NCBI RefSeq assembly: GCF_900096945.1
Contig: NZ_FMKA01000003.1
Coordinates: 124,001 to 188,000, forward strand
Origin: Anaerobium acetethylicum
Lineage (GTDB): Bacteria > Bacillota > Clostridia > Lachnospirales > Lachnospiraceae
Reading direction: 5' to 3'
Length of the DNA stretch: 64,000 nt
Shown here: piece after piece, positions 1-8,937 of the stretch
How the letters are laid out: every line of letters begins with the position of its first letter
Position numbering within the stretch: the first letter of the stretch is position 1
The notes under the pieces: model-generated
Told to the model about the DNA's origin: nothing
The model's database searches: none
The model's input: the letters and a program-made list of their open reading frames with translations, nothing else
Made by a program: the position numbers and the translations under genes

Positions 1-2144
1 GCCGGCGCCGCTTCCACTTTCACGTCGTCCTTTGAAACAGTCACGCAATTTACGCTTGCCTTCTTCAGTACCGAATTGTCAACATCATACAATGTTCTGT
101 TCTTGTATTCCTGTGTCTTTCCTTCATTCCAGTTCTGCACCGGTCTGTAGTAGCCAGTGATTCGACTGTAGACTTCGGCTTTTGCACCGCATTCAGGACA
201 CTCAAAATGTTCGCCGTTCAGATATCCGTGCTCCTTGCAGATGGAGTATGTCGGTGACATCGTATAATATGGGAGCTTATAGTTCTCCGAAATCTTCCTT
301 ACCAGTTTTGCAGCTGCTGCCCAGTCAGGAAGCTTCTCGCCCAGGAACGCATGGAATACTGTACCTGAAGTATAGAGCGTCTGGAGTTCATCCTGTATGT
401 CGAGGGCATCGAAAATATCTGCCGTGTATTCAACAGGAAGATGGGAGCTGTTGGTGTAATACGGGGTGTCCCCTTCCCTGCCGGCAGTCCTGATGTCCGG
501 CCAGCGTTTCCTGTCATGTTTTGCAAGTCTGTATGTGGTAGATTCTGCCGGTGTCGCTTCGAGGTTATACAGGTCTCCGAACTCTTCCTGGTAGTCCGCA
601 AGCCTTTCCCTCATATGGTTCAGGACTTCTTTGGTGAATTCCTGTGTCTTCTCATCAGTAAGATCCGCATTCAGCCAGCATGCATTCAGGCCGACTTCAT
701 TCATTCCAATCAGGCCGATTGTGGAGAAATGATTCTGAAATCCTCCCAGATACCTTTTTGTGTATGGATAAAGCCCCTCGTTCAGAAGTTTCGTGATTAC
801 GGTCCTCTTGATCTTCAGGGATCTTGCGGATATATCCATCATCCTGTCGAGCCTCTTGTAGAATTCTTCCTTTGTCTTTGACTGGTAAGCAATCCTTGGC
901 ATGTTGATCGTAACAACGCCTACTGAACCTGTGCTTTCCCCTGATCCGAAGAACCCGCCTGTCTTTTTGCGCAGTTCCCTCAGGTCAAGCCTCAGCCTGC
1001 AGCACATGCTCCGCACATCGCTCGGCTCCATGTCGCTGTTGATATAGTTTGAAAAATAAGGCGTTCCGTATTTTGCAGTCATTTCAAACAGCAGCCTGTT
1101 GTTTTCAGTATCTGACCAGTCGAAATCCTTTGTAATGGAGTAGGTCGGTATCGGGTACTGGAATCCCCTGCCGTTTGCATCGCCTTCAATCATGATCTGG
1201 ATGAAGGCCTTGTTTACCATATCCATTTCCTTCTTGCAGTCCTTGTATTTGAAGTCCATTTCCCTGCCGCCTACGATTGCATTTAATTCTGCAAGGTCAT
1301 TCGGCACTGTCCAGTCAAGAGTGATGTTTGAAAAGGGAGCCTGCGTGCCCCATCTGCTTGGCGTATTCACGCCGTATATGAATGACTGGATGCACTGTTT
1401 CACTTCCCTGTAGTCAAGATTGTCAGCTTTGACAAATGGCGCCAGGTAGGTGTCGAATGAGGAAAACGCCTGTGCGCCGGCCCATTCGTTCTGCATAATT
1501 CCAAGGAAATTGACCATCTGGTTGCACAAAGTCGAAAGGTGGCTTGCAGGAGAAGAAGTGATTTTTCCCGGAATGCCTCCAAGACCTTCCTTGATCAGCT
1601 GCTTCAGGGACCATCCTGCGCAATAGCCTGTCAGCATAGACAGGTCATGAAGGTGGATATCCGCATTTCTGTGGGCCTCCGCGATTTCCTGGTCATATAT
1701 TTCAGAAAGCCAGTAATTTGCCGTTACTGCACCTGAATTGCTTAAGATAAGGCCGCCGACCGAATAAGTAACGGTTGAATTTTCCTTGACGCGCCAGTCC
1801 TCCACCTTGACATAGCTGTTTACGATATCCTTGTAATCCAGGATCGTAGCATGCATGTTACGGACCTTTTCCCTCTGCTTGCGGTAAAGGATATAGGCTT
1901 TCGCCACATCCGTATACCCTGTCTGTTCCAGAACCTTCTCCACGCTGTCCTGTATATCCTCAACGCTTATTTTGGAATCTGCGATCTTCATCTGAAAATC
2001 TGCCGTTACCCTTAATGCGATAAGATCGACAATCTCGTTGTTGTACTCCTTTTCGGTAGCTACAAATGCCTTTGTAATAGCTGCATTTATCTTCGCAAGA
2101 TTAAATTCAGCAACCTCACCATCTCTTTTAACTACATTAAACAT
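1..2144 (-). CDS. nrdD: Anaerobic ribonucleoside-triphosphate reductase, 3' end outside window
   Basis: Class III ribonucleotide reductase, which makes dNTPs without oxygen using a glycyl radical. About 714 codons are visible and the frame is open to the window edge, so only the extreme C-terminus is missing. The N-terminus (MFNVVKRDGEVAEFN) begins an ATP-cone domain of about 90 residues. Near the visible end are a CPECG zinc-binding motif and YSRITGYYRP, whose Gly matches the radical site of clostridial NrdD. The ATG at 2144 follows an AAAGGGG ribosome binding site. A promoter and two NrdR boxes lie upstream. The activase gene nrdG is not in view. The last visible residues form an alanine- and valine-rich tail beyond the radical loop. 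Confidence 0.95.
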   Translation of the reverse strand, partial: MFNVVKRDGEVAEFNLAKINAAITKAFVATEKEYNNEIVDLIALRVTADFQMKIADSKISVEDIQDSVEKVLEQTGYTDVAKAYILYRKQREKVRNMHATILDYKDIVNSYVKVEDWRVKENSTVTYSVGGLILSNSGAVTANYWLSEIYDQEIAEAHRNADIHLHDLSMLTGYCAGWSLKQLIKEGLGGIPGKITSSPASHLSTLCNQMVNFLGIMQNEWAGAQAFSSFDTYLAPFVKADNLDYREVKQCIQSFIYGVNTPSRWGTQAPFSNITLDWTVPNDLAELNAIVGGREMDFKYKDCKKEMDMVNKAFIQIMIEGDANGRGFQYPIPTYSITKDFDWSDTENNRLLFEMTAKYGTPYFSNYINSDMEPSDVRSMCCRLRLDLRELRKKTGGFFGSGESTGSVGVVTINMPRIAYQSKTKEEFYKRLDRMMDISARSLKIKRTVITKLLNEGLYPYTKRYLGGFQNHFSTIGLIGMNEVGLNACWLNADLTDEKTQEFTKEVLNHMRERLADYQEEFGDLYNLEATPAESTTYRLAKHDRKRWPDIRTAGREGDTPYYTNSSHLPVEYTADIFDALDIQDELQTLYTSGTVFHAFLGEKLPDWAAAAKLVRKISENYKLPYYTMSPTYSICKEHGYLNGEHFECPECGAKAEVYSRITGYYRPVQNWNEGKTQEYKNRTLYDVDNSVLKKASVNCVTVSKDDVKVEAAP

Positions 2145-2248
2145 TTTTCTTTCCCCTTTCCAGCTGATCTTTTATCGTATATTCAAATGCTTTTATATCC
2201 CATATTGCAGAAAACGCCTGATATGTACCGCCGCCCGCTGTACTATAG

Positions 2249-2277
2249 AGTTTATCACTTTGGCAAGTGCAAGTCAA
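2249..2277 (-). promoter_or_regulatory. Promoter of nrdD
   Basis: On the minus strand TTGACT (2277-2272) and TAAACT (2254-2249) are separated by 17 bases, a good sigma-A promoter that fires toward nrdD and leaves an untranslated leader of about 100 bases. The NrdR boxes lie just upstream of the -35. Confidence 0.7.
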
Positions 2278-2284
2278 CAGTATA

Positions 2285-2331
2285 ACACTATATATGGGTG
2301 CTGTTTTTGTTCGTCGCACAATATATGGTAT
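2285..2331. promoter_or_regulatory. Pair of NrdR boxes
   Basis: Two 16-bp elements, 2285-2300 (ACACTATATATGGGTG) and 2316-2331 (GCACAATATATGGTAT), both resemble the NrdR box consensus acaCwAtATaTwGtgt. Their starts are 31 bp apart, about three helical turns, the spacing typical of NrdR operators. They lie between hflX and nrdD, directly upstream of the nrdD promoter. NrdR itself is not in the window. Confidence 0.8.
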
Positions 2332-2349
2332 GTATCGGTTCCACTCTTC

Positions 2350-3600
2350 TTATTTTGTCACGTTCTCATAGATTTCCAATGGTACATATGCCTTCACGTA
2401 GATGCCTTCCGGGCGGTATTCCTCTTCCAGAAGTTCTCCATATTTCCTGATCAGCTGGATTCTTCCCGCATCGTTGTAGCCGTATACTTTTTCAATCAGG
2501 ATCTTCTTCCCCCGCAGTATATCCTCCAGAATATCCTTGAGCTCATCAAGGCCAGTTCCTGTCTTTGCAGAAATCCTGAGGGTCCTGTCGGCCTTAAAAT
2601 CTCTCAGTATCTGCTCATTCGTTACCTTATCGACTTTGTTGAACAGGGTTATGATCGTCTTCTCCCTGACGCCGAGCTTCTCGAGGGTTTCGTAAACGAT
2701 ATGCATCTGCTTCTCCATCTGTGGATTCGAGGCATCCACCACATGGATAATCATGTCGGCATATTTCGCCTCTTCAAGGGTGCTTCTGAAGGCCTCAATC
2801 AGATGATGGGGCAGCTTCCTTATGAACCCTACCGTATCCGTAAGGAGGATCTGCTGTTTGCTTGGCAGTTCGAGGGTTCTTGTCGTCGGGTCAAGGGTCG
2901 CGAAAAGCTTGTCCTCCTCCAGCACGCCTGCTGCCGTCAGACTGTTCAGGAGGGTTGATTTTCCAGCATTCGTATAGCCTACGATGGCCGCAACGGGCGT
3001 CTGGTTCTTGCTTCTCTGTCCCCTGGTTATCTCCCTGTGCCTCTTCACATCGTCCAGTTCCCTGTTGAGCTGGGCAATCCTGTCTTTTACAAGACGCCTG
3101 TCCATCTCCAGCTTTTTCTCACCAGGCCCCCTGGTTCCTATTCCGCCGCCGAGCCTCGAAAGGGAGCTTCGCAGGCCTACCAGCCTTCCCAGACGGTACT
3201 TCAGCTGCGCCAGTTCTACCTGTATCTTGCCCTCGTTTGTGGATGCCCTTGCCGCAAATATATCCAGGATTATGAGGGTCCTGTCCATCACCTTGATTCC
3301 CAGGGCATCTTCCAGATTCCTCAGCTGTACCGGCGAAAGCTCGTCATCGCACACGATTCCCGTAGCGCCGAGTTCGTCTGCCAGCAGCCTGATTTCTTCA
3401 ATTTTTCCTTTTCCGACATAAGTGCCGGGATGTACGCTTTCACGGTTCTGAATCACCGTGCCGACTGTCACTGCGCCTGCTGTCTTAACAAGATCCTCCA
3501 GTTCTTCTACCGATTCCTCCGTGTCATCGTCATTCTGCGTGCTGACTCCTACCAGTATTACTTTTTCGAGTATATCTTTCATTTCAATTGTATCTGCCAT
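2350..3600 (-). CDS. hflX: Ribosome-associated GTPase HflX
   Basis: HflX binds the large ribosomal subunit and splits or rescues stalled ribosomes. The 416-residue protein has the family layout: an N-terminal HflX domain, the signature GGGIGTRGPGE at 151-161, a helical linker, then the G domain with G1 GYTNAGKST (208-216), G3 DTVG (255-258), G4 NKVD (321-324) and a G5 SAK near 346. The ATG at 3600 has a GGAGAG ribosome binding site. It lies 43 bp downstream of the TPR lipoprotein on the same strand and may be cotranscribed with it. It ends just beyond the NrdR boxes of nrdD. Confidence 0.95.
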   Translation of the reverse strand: MADTIEMKDILEKVILVGVSTQNDDDTEESVEELEDLVKTAGAVTVGTVIQNRESVHPGTYVGKGKIEEIRLLADELGATGIVCDDELSPVQLRNLEDALGIKVMDRTLIILDIFAARASTNEGKIQVELAQLKYRLGRLVGLRSSLSRLGGGIGTRGPGEKKLEMDRRLVKDRIAQLNRELDDVKRHREITRGQRSKNQTPVAAIVGYTNAGKSTLLNSLTAAGVLEEDKLFATLDPTTRTLELPSKQQILLTDTVGFIRKLPHHLIEAFRSTLEEAKYADMIIHVVDASNPQMEKQMHIVYETLEKLGVREKTIITLFNKVDKVTNEQILRDFKADRTLRISAKTGTGLDELKDILEDILRGKKILIEKVYGYNDAGRIQLIRKYGELLEEEYRPEGIYVKAYVPLEIYENVTK

Positions 3601-3643
3601 ATAAATCTCTCCTATCCTGCTGCCTTGTTTCTCCTGCAGCGGC

Positions 3644-4696
3644 TTACCTTGTCTTCAGGAATTCATATTCCCTTGCTGCCTTCTCGTTTCCAGGATAGTT
3701 CCCGATGTAGGAAGCCATCTTTTCCCTGGCGGTCGAAAAATCTCCCATGTACTCATAGGCGGCTATCTCGTTATAAAGAAGTTCTTCCATCGCATCGGCA
3801 TCTCCCGTTTCGATTCCTTTTTGTATGCTTTCAAGAGCTCCTGCGAAGTCTTTTTCAGCCATTCTGCAGAGGCCTATCCTATTGTAGGCATTTCCGCTGG
3901 TGCTGTCCTCCTTGAGATATTTCTCATAGCTTTCTATTGCCGAATCCATATCCTCAAGTTTTTCATAAGTCATCCCCAGGAACAGAAGGGCCTCCATGCT
4001 TCCTTCCTCATTTGCCTTTTTAAGCTCCTTAAGGGCTTTGTCTTTGTTTCCAAGGTAGTAGTAAGCTCTTCCCCTTACATAATAGTCAGTCTCCCGGCTG
4101 CCCTTGATGCCGGCCGCCTTTTCAAGATACTCCCCGCCTTCTGTTTCATATCCCCTGTCAAGAAGGTTCTGGCCGATCAGAATATACAGATCATAATCCC
4201 TGTCTGCAAGCCCGGCTGCCTTTTTAAAATCTGCCTGGGCCTTCTTCAATTCATCTTCTGCAAGGTATACCGTCCCCCTCAGGTAGTACGCATCTTTTTC
4301 GTCTGCGTCAAAATCGATTATGCGGGTATAGGTTTCGATTGCACCTTCTGCATCCCCGCTTTTGAATTCTGCCAGTGCCAGATAATAGGATATGTCCTTC
4401 TCCGTATCGTCAATTCTTCCGTCCGACTGCCTGAGCGCCTCTGAAAATGACTCTGCGGCTTTTTCATATTCGCACTGTGCAAGAAAAGCGATCCCCTCGC
4501 CCCTGTATATAAGTTCGGGACTTTCCTCCGCCTTTTCTGCTTTTGAAAATTCGTCCATCGCATCTTCATAAGCCAGGGCATCTATATATGCCATCCCTTT
4601 TTCAATATGGCTCTTCTCTTCTGCGCCGCCTCTGCAGCCGGTGATTGCGATGCCTGCGACTGCGGACAGAAGAAGTATTCTGCTGATTTTCCTCAT
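3644..4696 (-). CDS. TPR-repeat lipoprotein
   Basis: A 350-residue exported protein. The N-terminus MRKISRILLLSAVAGIAITG ends in a lipobox (ITGC, Cys21), so the protein should be lipid-anchored outside the membrane. The rest is a series of about 34-residue helical pairs with tetratricopeptide character (recurring A-Y-x-x-G and alanine/tyrosine spacing), suggesting a protein-protein scaffold. No catalytic motif is seen. An extended -10 promoter lies upstream at 4812-4820 on the minus strand. The partner and specific role are unknown. Confidence 0.85.
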   Translation of the reverse strand: MRKISRILLLSAVAGIAITGCRGGAEEKSHIEKGMAYIDALAYEDAMDEFSKAEKAEESPELIYRGEGIAFLAQCEYEKAAESFSEALRQSDGRIDDTEKDISYYLALAEFKSGDAEGAIETYTRIIDFDADEKDAYYLRGTVYLAEDELKKAQADFKKAAGLADRDYDLYILIGQNLLDRGYETEGGEYLEKAAGIKGSRETDYYVRGRAYYYLGNKDKALKELKKANEEGSMEALLFLGMTYEKLEDMDSAIESYEKYLKEDSTSGNAYNRIGLCRMAEKDFAGALESIQKGIETGDADAMEELLYNEIAAYEYMGDFSTAREKMASYIGNYPGNEKAAREYEFLKTR

Positions 4697-4811
4697 TAAT
4701 ATTCAAATCCTTTCGGTGTTTTCTGCTTCCCCTCCATGCCATGAAATTGCTGCAAGGGTTCAGAGCAGCTGTCCCGTTTTCCACTGACAGCTTTTTTTCG
4801 CTATAGCAGAT

Positions 4812-4820
4812 ATTATAGCA
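4812..4820 (-). promoter_or_regulatory. Extended -10 promoter of the TPR lipoprotein gene
   Basis: Minus-strand TGCTATAAT, a TGn extended -10, lies about 115 bp upstream of the lipoprotein start. No good -35 is visible at the usual distance. Confidence 0.5.
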
Positions 4821-4913
4821 AAGTTTCATGTTTTAATATAGTATCAATTTTTCTCTGCAATTCTTGCTTTTTCATGTTCATTTCATATATTTTACGTTTT
4901 TACAATAATTTTC

Positions 4914-4942
4914 TTGAAGATATACCCCAATAATTATATAAT
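4914..4942 (+). promoter_or_regulatory. Promoter of the DUF4234/DUF2752 pair
   Basis: TTGAAG (4914-4919) and TATAAT (4937-4942) are 17 bases apart, about 30 bp upstream of the start codon at 4972, giving a short leader with the GGAGGT ribosome binding site at 4961. Confidence 0.75.
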
Positions 4943-4971
4943 GAATGGAACTATATAAAAGGAGGTATTTT

Positions 4972-5313
4972 ATGAATTTTACAAAACGCGAACCTGTAGT
5001 GGTGCTTCTTCTCTCAATCATCACCTGCGGCATCTACTATTATTACTGGGTTTATCAGGTAACAAAGGAATTAGGAATGTATCTGCAGAATGACAACAAC
5101 CCGGTTTTAGACTTACTGCTCTCTCTCTTCTGTGCACCTTACGGAATCTACTGGATGTATAAGATGGCTAAGCAGATAGCAGAAGCCCAGAACAAAGCCG
5201 GAAAATTCGCTCCCGTTGATAACAGCGTGCTTTACGTTATCCTGGGAATCTTTGGATTGTGGGTTGTCACTGCGCTCATTATGCAGAGCACGATCAATGA
5301 AATCGAGGCTTAA
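4972..5313 (+). CDS. DUF4234 small membrane protein
   Basis: A 113-residue integral membrane protein starting at the ATG that follows AAAGGAGGTATTTT; an in-frame upstream ATG at 4945 would place that ribosome binding site inside the gene. The N-terminus has the DUF4234 pattern of a short polar segment, a hydrophobic helix and ITCGIYYYYWVYQ, followed by two further membrane segments. The function of the family is unknown. The stop overlaps the start of the next gene, so the two are translationally coupled, a pairing that suggests a joint membrane role. Confidence 0.8.
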   Translation: MNFTKREPVVVLLLSIITCGIYYYYWVYQVTKELGMYLQNDNNPVLDLLLSLFCAPYGIYWMYKMAKQIAEAQNKAGKFAPVDNSVLYVILGIFGLWVVTALIMQSTINEIEA

Positions 5314-5704
5314 AGGCCAGTTTCTGATTCCTGTTCTTGCCATTCTGATTTTCTATATTCTTGCAAGGATGGCTGGAATTGGAACCGGATGCTATATCAA
5401 GGGCACGTTCGGAATTCCCTGCCCCGGATGCGGTATGACAAGGGCTTTCCTGCATCTGTTCAGGGGCGACCTGGCGGGTGCTTTCTATTACCATCCGCTT
5501 TTTCTGCTTCCGGCTGTAATTTTGATCCTGCTAATCTATGAATTTCGTAGAAAAGCCAGAATCCCGGTAGTTATCTGGATCGTATCTGTCGTTCTCATGC
5601 TGGCTGTCTATGCCGTGCGCATGATCCTTTATTTTCCGGATACTGCCCCGATGGATTATTACAGCGGCGCAGTGCTTCCAAGGCTGCTGGATTTCATCCG
5701 GTAA
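5297..5704 (+). CDS. DUF2752 membrane protein
   Basis: About 135 residues starting at MKSRLKGQ, whose ATG lies 17 bp inside the end of the DUF4234 gene. The family signature GIPCPGCGMTRA is near residue 40, followed by three hydrophobic segments. DUF2752 proteins are small multi-pass membrane proteins of unknown function that often accompany DUF4234 proteins in Clostridia. The Cys-Pro-Gly-Cys-Gly motif could be redox-active or metal-binding, but this is inference. A strong terminator follows. Confidence 0.8.
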   Translation: MKSRLKGQFLIPVLAILIFYILARMAGIGTGCYIKGTFGIPCPGCGMTRAFLHLFRGDLAGAFYYHPLFLLPAVILILLIYEFRRKARIPVVIWIVSVVLMLAVYAVRMILYFPDTAPMDYYSGAVLPRLLDFIR

Positions 5705-5735
5705 ATTGAAACAAAGAGTTTCGCCTGGCAGAATG

Positions 5736-5784
5736 AAGAGGCCGGCATACCGCTAACTCAGTTAGTGGTGTGCCGGCCTCTTTT
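5736..5784. terminator. Bidirectional terminator
   Basis: A stem of about 20 bp (arms at 5738-5757 and 5761-5780, tight central loop) is flanked by AA and TTTT, so it works in both directions. It separates the plus-strand membrane pair from the convergent end of the cobalamin operon. Confidence 0.9.
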
Positions 5785-5808
5785 GCCGTTTTGACCGGAT
5801 CCTTCAGA

Positions 5809-6333
5809 TTATTTCTCGATCCCGTCCCTGGCACCGATTCCCCTGTCATAGGGATGCTTTATCTTTCTGATCTCCGACACATAATCTGCCAGTTCCAGAA
5901 GCTCCTCAGACGGATTCCGCCCTGTCAGGACGACCTCCAGCCCTTCCGGCCTGTTTTTCAGAAACTCCAGCAGATACGCCCTGTCTATCAGATTGCAGTT
6001 GTAGGCTGCTATGATTTCATCAAGCACAAGCATGCGGTATTCGCCGGCAACCGCCTCGTGTGCGGCAGCTTCGAGAAGGCTGCTATAGGTTTTTGTGGCC
6101 TCCTCCTTCTGGCTGTCCGTCATCTTCCAGTAGAATCCGTAGCTTTCAGGACAGGGAAGCACTCGGATGTTCTCCGTTCTGCTGAGGACAGCCAGTTCCC
6201 CTGAGCTGTTGTCCTTCAGGAACTGCGTATACAATACTTTTTTGCCCCTTCCCGCACAGCGTATGCTCAGGCCAACTGCAGCTGTCGACTTCCCTTTTCC
6301 TTCTCCCGTATAGATATGTATCAGGCCTCTCAT
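5809..6333 (-). CDS. cobA: Corrinoid adenosyltransferase (CobA/CobO type)
   Basis: Transfers the 5'-deoxyadenosyl group of ATP to cob(I)alamin or a cobinamide precursor, forming the Co-C bond. The 174 residues carry the family P-loop GEGKGKST at 10-17 and a Walker B-like [11 protein letters not shown] segment near 102-112; the length is normal for the BtuR/CobO family. It is the last gene of the operon and its start overlaps the cobQ stop by 4 bp (ATGA type). The bidirectional terminator lies about 25 bp beyond its stop. Confidence 0.93.
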   Translation of the reverse strand: MRGLIHIYTGEGKGKSTAAVGLSIRCAGRGKKVLYTQFLKDNSSGELAVLSRTENIRVLPCPESYGFYWKMTDSQKEEATKTYSSLLEAAAHEAVAGEYRMLVLDEIIAAYNCNLIDRAYLLEFLKNRPEGLEVVLTGRNPSEELLELADYVSEIRKIKHPYDRGIGARDGIEK

Positions 6334-7868
6334 ATTCCCATCTCCAGTATTTCATATATTTTTTTCATATCCAGATGCTGCCTCAGCGTATCCGCCAGCA
6401 GATCATACTGCTTTTCTTTATATCCGGCATAATCCAGGGCCGGAAGTTCCGCCATCTCTATGCCCTTTTCCCTTGCCAGGGAGGAGACCAGCCTCGCAGC
6501 CACCTGCTCGCTGTCAAAGATTCCATGGATGTAGGTGCCGTAGACGTTTCCTGAAAAGGCCCCGTCCGCTGTCACCCCTTCCGGGCTGCCGGCCTGTTTT
6601 TCAATGATGCTGGTCACCGACGTCATAGGTTCAAGTCCTCCCCGCAGGCTGGAAACGCCCATGTGGATTTCATACCCTTCCAGTTCTGCTCCGGAAAGCC
6701 CGTTCAGGATTCCTTCCACCCTGCCGAAGTTTCCCCTGACCCTGGTCCTTGTCTTTGTGCCCCGGAATACGGTGTCCATGGCAAAAAGACCCATGCCCTG
6801 GATGGAGCCTCCCTCCTCCGCATTGTCCGGATCGGAAATGGTTTCCCCAAGCATCTGGAAGCCTCCGCAGATGCCGAATATCACCCTGCCCCTGCCGGCT
6901 GCTTTCAGTATGGATGCCTCGAGTCCGTTCTCCCTCATCCACAGCAGGTCTTTCATGGTGTTTTTCGTTCCGGGTATGATAATCATATCCGGATCCTTCA
7001 GTTCCGCCGCAGTTCTGACATACCGCAGGGATACACCGCCTATGGTCTCGAGCACGTTGAAATCAGTGAAATTCGAGATTTTAGGAAGTCGTATGACCGC
7101 AATGTCAATCAGGCAGGCCTCCCCGCTGTCTCCGCCACGTCCTTCAAACCGTTCCGAAAGGCTGTCTTCGTCCTCTATGTCAACATACATATAAGGGGCG
7201 ACCCCCACCACAGGAACCCCGGCCTTCTCCGCGAGCATTTCAACTCCGGAATCCAGAATCGACTTGTCTCCGCGGAATTTGTTTATGACAAGCCCCCTGA
7301 CCATGGATTTTTCATCCTCCTCAAGGAGCATCATTGTTCCTATGAGCTGGGCAAACACCCCGCCCCTGTCGATATCGCCTACAAGGAGGACCGGCGCCTT
7401 TGCCATCTTCGCCATTCCCATATTGACGATATCCTCCGACTTCAGATTGATCTCCGCCGGGCTTCCGGCGCCTTCGATGACAATAATGTCATATTCCTCT
7501 TCAAGGCGGCTGTAGGCTTTCATGATATCCGGCACCAGCTGCTTCTTATATGCAAAATACTCCCTCGCGCTCATATTCCCGCGCACTTCCCCGTTTACGA
7601 TTACCTGGGAGCCAGTGTCGTTGGTTGGCTTTAAGAGTATGGGATTCATCAGCACCGAAGGTTTTATCCCCGCCGCCTCCGCCTGCATGACCTGGGCCCT
7701 CCCCATCTCAAGCCCTTCCTCTGTGATGTAGGAATTCAGAGCCATGTTCTGGGATTTGAAGGGAGCCGTCCTGTAACCGTCCTGCATGAAAATCCTGCAC
7801 AGCCCTGCCGCTATCAGGCTTTTGCCTGCATTCGACATGGTTCCCTGTATCATAATCGATTTCGCCAT
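6330..7868 (-). CDS. cobQ: Cobyric acid synthase
   Basis: Glutamine-dependent amidation of the b, d, e and g carboxylates of adenosyl-cobyrinate a,c-diamide. The 512-residue protein has an N-terminal dethiobiotin-synthetase-like ATPase domain with GTMSNAGKS at 9-17 and [11 protein letters not shown], and a C-terminal class I glutaminase domain with the nucleophile Cys334 in [11 protein letters not shown] and a later catalytic His in YIHGIFD. It starts directly after cobD with no gap and overlaps cobA by 4 bp. All key residues are present. Confidence 0.96.
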   Translation of the reverse strand: MAKSIMIQGTMSNAGKSLIAAGLCRIFMQDGYRTAPFKSQNMALNSYITEEGLEMGRAQVMQAEAAGIKPSVLMNPILLKPTNDTGSQVIVNGEVRGNMSAREYFAYKKQLVPDIMKAYSRLEEEYDIIVIEGAGSPAEINLKSEDIVNMGMAKMAKAPVLLVGDIDRGGVFAQLIGTMMLLEEDEKSMVRGLVINKFRGDKSILDSGVEMLAEKAGVPVVGVAPYMYVDIEDEDSLSERFEGRGGDSGEACLIDIAVIRLPKISNFTDFNVLETIGGVSLRYVRTAAELKDPDMIIIPGTKNTMKDLLWMRENGLEASILKAAGRGRVIFGICGGFQMLGETISDPDNAEEGGSIQGMGLFAMDTVFRGTKTRTRVRGNFGRVEGILNGLSGAELEGYEIHMGVSSLRGGLEPMTSVTSIIEKQAGSPEGVTADGAFSGNVYGTYIHGIFDSEQVAARLVSSLAREKGIEMAELPALDYAGYKEKQYDLLADTLRQHLDMKKIYEILEMGI

Positions 7869-8900
7869 CTAAACAACCTCCCCGAGCGCCTTTAAAAACA
7901 GCTCGTTCTCTTCATGGGTCTTCACCGCTATCCTGTAATAGCCTTCGGAAAGGCCTTCATAATTTCCACAGTCTCTGATCAGGAATCCCTTTTCCAGGCA
8001 TTTTTCAAAAAGCCCTTCACCGGCACGGAAAAAAAGATAGTTCGCTGCCGATCCGTACACCTTGAGACCCAGCCTGTCCAGTCCCTCAAGAAGAAACGCT
8101 TTCTCCTTTTTCAGGATTTCAAGGGATCTTTTCACATATTCCGTTTCTTTCAGCGCTGCGATTCCTGCTTCCTGGGCCGGTATCGACACGCTCCAGGGCT
8201 GTGAGACCTCCTTCATTTTTTCAAGAAGCTGCATGTCCCGGCAGAACCCGTAACCAAGCCTGAGGCCCGGCATCGCATAGAGTTTCGTAAAAGCCTTTAG
8301 CACAAAAAGCGTTTCAGTCCTGCCGTAAATATCCATTACGGAATACTCAACCGCATCCTCTGCAAAATCCATGAAGCATTCGTCGACTGCCAGAAGGACA
8401 TGATGCTCTTCGCACCTTTTTATGATCCGTTCCATGAGCCCCTTATCGATGAGCGTTCCCGTAGGGTTATTCGGGTTACAGAGAAAAACAATGCCGATAT
8501 CCGGGGTGATTGCCTGGAGGAAATCCTCTCCCAGCGCAAATCCATTTTCCTCTTTCATATAATGACAGACCACCGTGCAGCCCATTGCGCGCAGAGCCTG
8601 TCCGTACTCGAAAAATGACGGAGCCGGAACAAGTGCTTTTTCAGGTCTGGCTGCCAGGACCAGCGAATAGATCAGATCGGCTGCACCGTTCCCACAGATT
8701 ATCTCTTCGGCAGGGATGCCTGCTGATTCTGAAATCGCCTTCCGCAGATCCTGGCATCTTGTATCCGGATACCGGAATGAGGACCGTACTCCCCGGCAGG
8801 CTGCCTCCATAACGCTCTCCGGAGTTCCGGACAGGTTTATATTTACGGAAAAATCCGATATTGCTTTATTGCGATAGATGTCTCCTCCGTGCTGATGCAT
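7869..8900 (-). CDS. cobD: Threonine-phosphate decarboxylase (PLP-dependent)
   Basis: Fold-type I aminotransferase-like enzyme that decarboxylates L-threonine O-3-phosphate to (R)-1-amino-2-propanol phosphate, the linker of the nucleotide loop. The start is taken as the Met of MHQHGGD, typical of CobD, because AGGAAAGGA is well spaced from it and abuts the ATG three codons upstream (8909). The PLP Lys is in VLKAFTKLYAMPG, with NPNNPTG and VDECFMDF upstream. Histidinol-phosphate aminotransferase is the close alternative, but the position between cbiB and cobQ decides for CobD. Confidence 0.9.
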   Translation of the reverse strand: MHQHGGDIYRNKAISDFSVNINLSGTPESVMEAACRGVRSSFRYPDTRCQDLRKAISESAGIPAEEIICGNGAADLIYSLVLAARPEKALVPAPSFFEYGQALRAMGCTVVCHYMKEENGFALGEDFLQAITPDIGIVFLCNPNNPTGTLIDKGLMERIIKRCEEHHVLLAVDECFMDFAEDAVEYSVMDIYGRTETLFVLKAFTKLYAMPGLRLGYGFCRDMQLLEKMKEVSQPWSVSIPAQEAGIAALKETEYVKRSLEILKKEKAFLLEGLDRLGLKVYGSAANYLFFRAGEGLFEKCLEKGFLIRDCGNYEGLSEGYYRIAVKTHEENELFLKALGEVV

Positions 8901-8937
8901 ATTCCACATTCCTTTCCTGCTTCTTTTTTCTTCCCTG

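Noticed and set aside
2038-2958. Long plus-strand frame of 306 codons
   Set aside because: It runs antisense to hflX and the nrdD start, has no ribosome binding site or recognisable family, and lies opposite motif-complete genes.
6663-7634. Long plus-strand frame of 323 codons
   Set aside because: Antisense to cobQ, which has all catalytic motifs; the frame is a shadow of its codon pattern.
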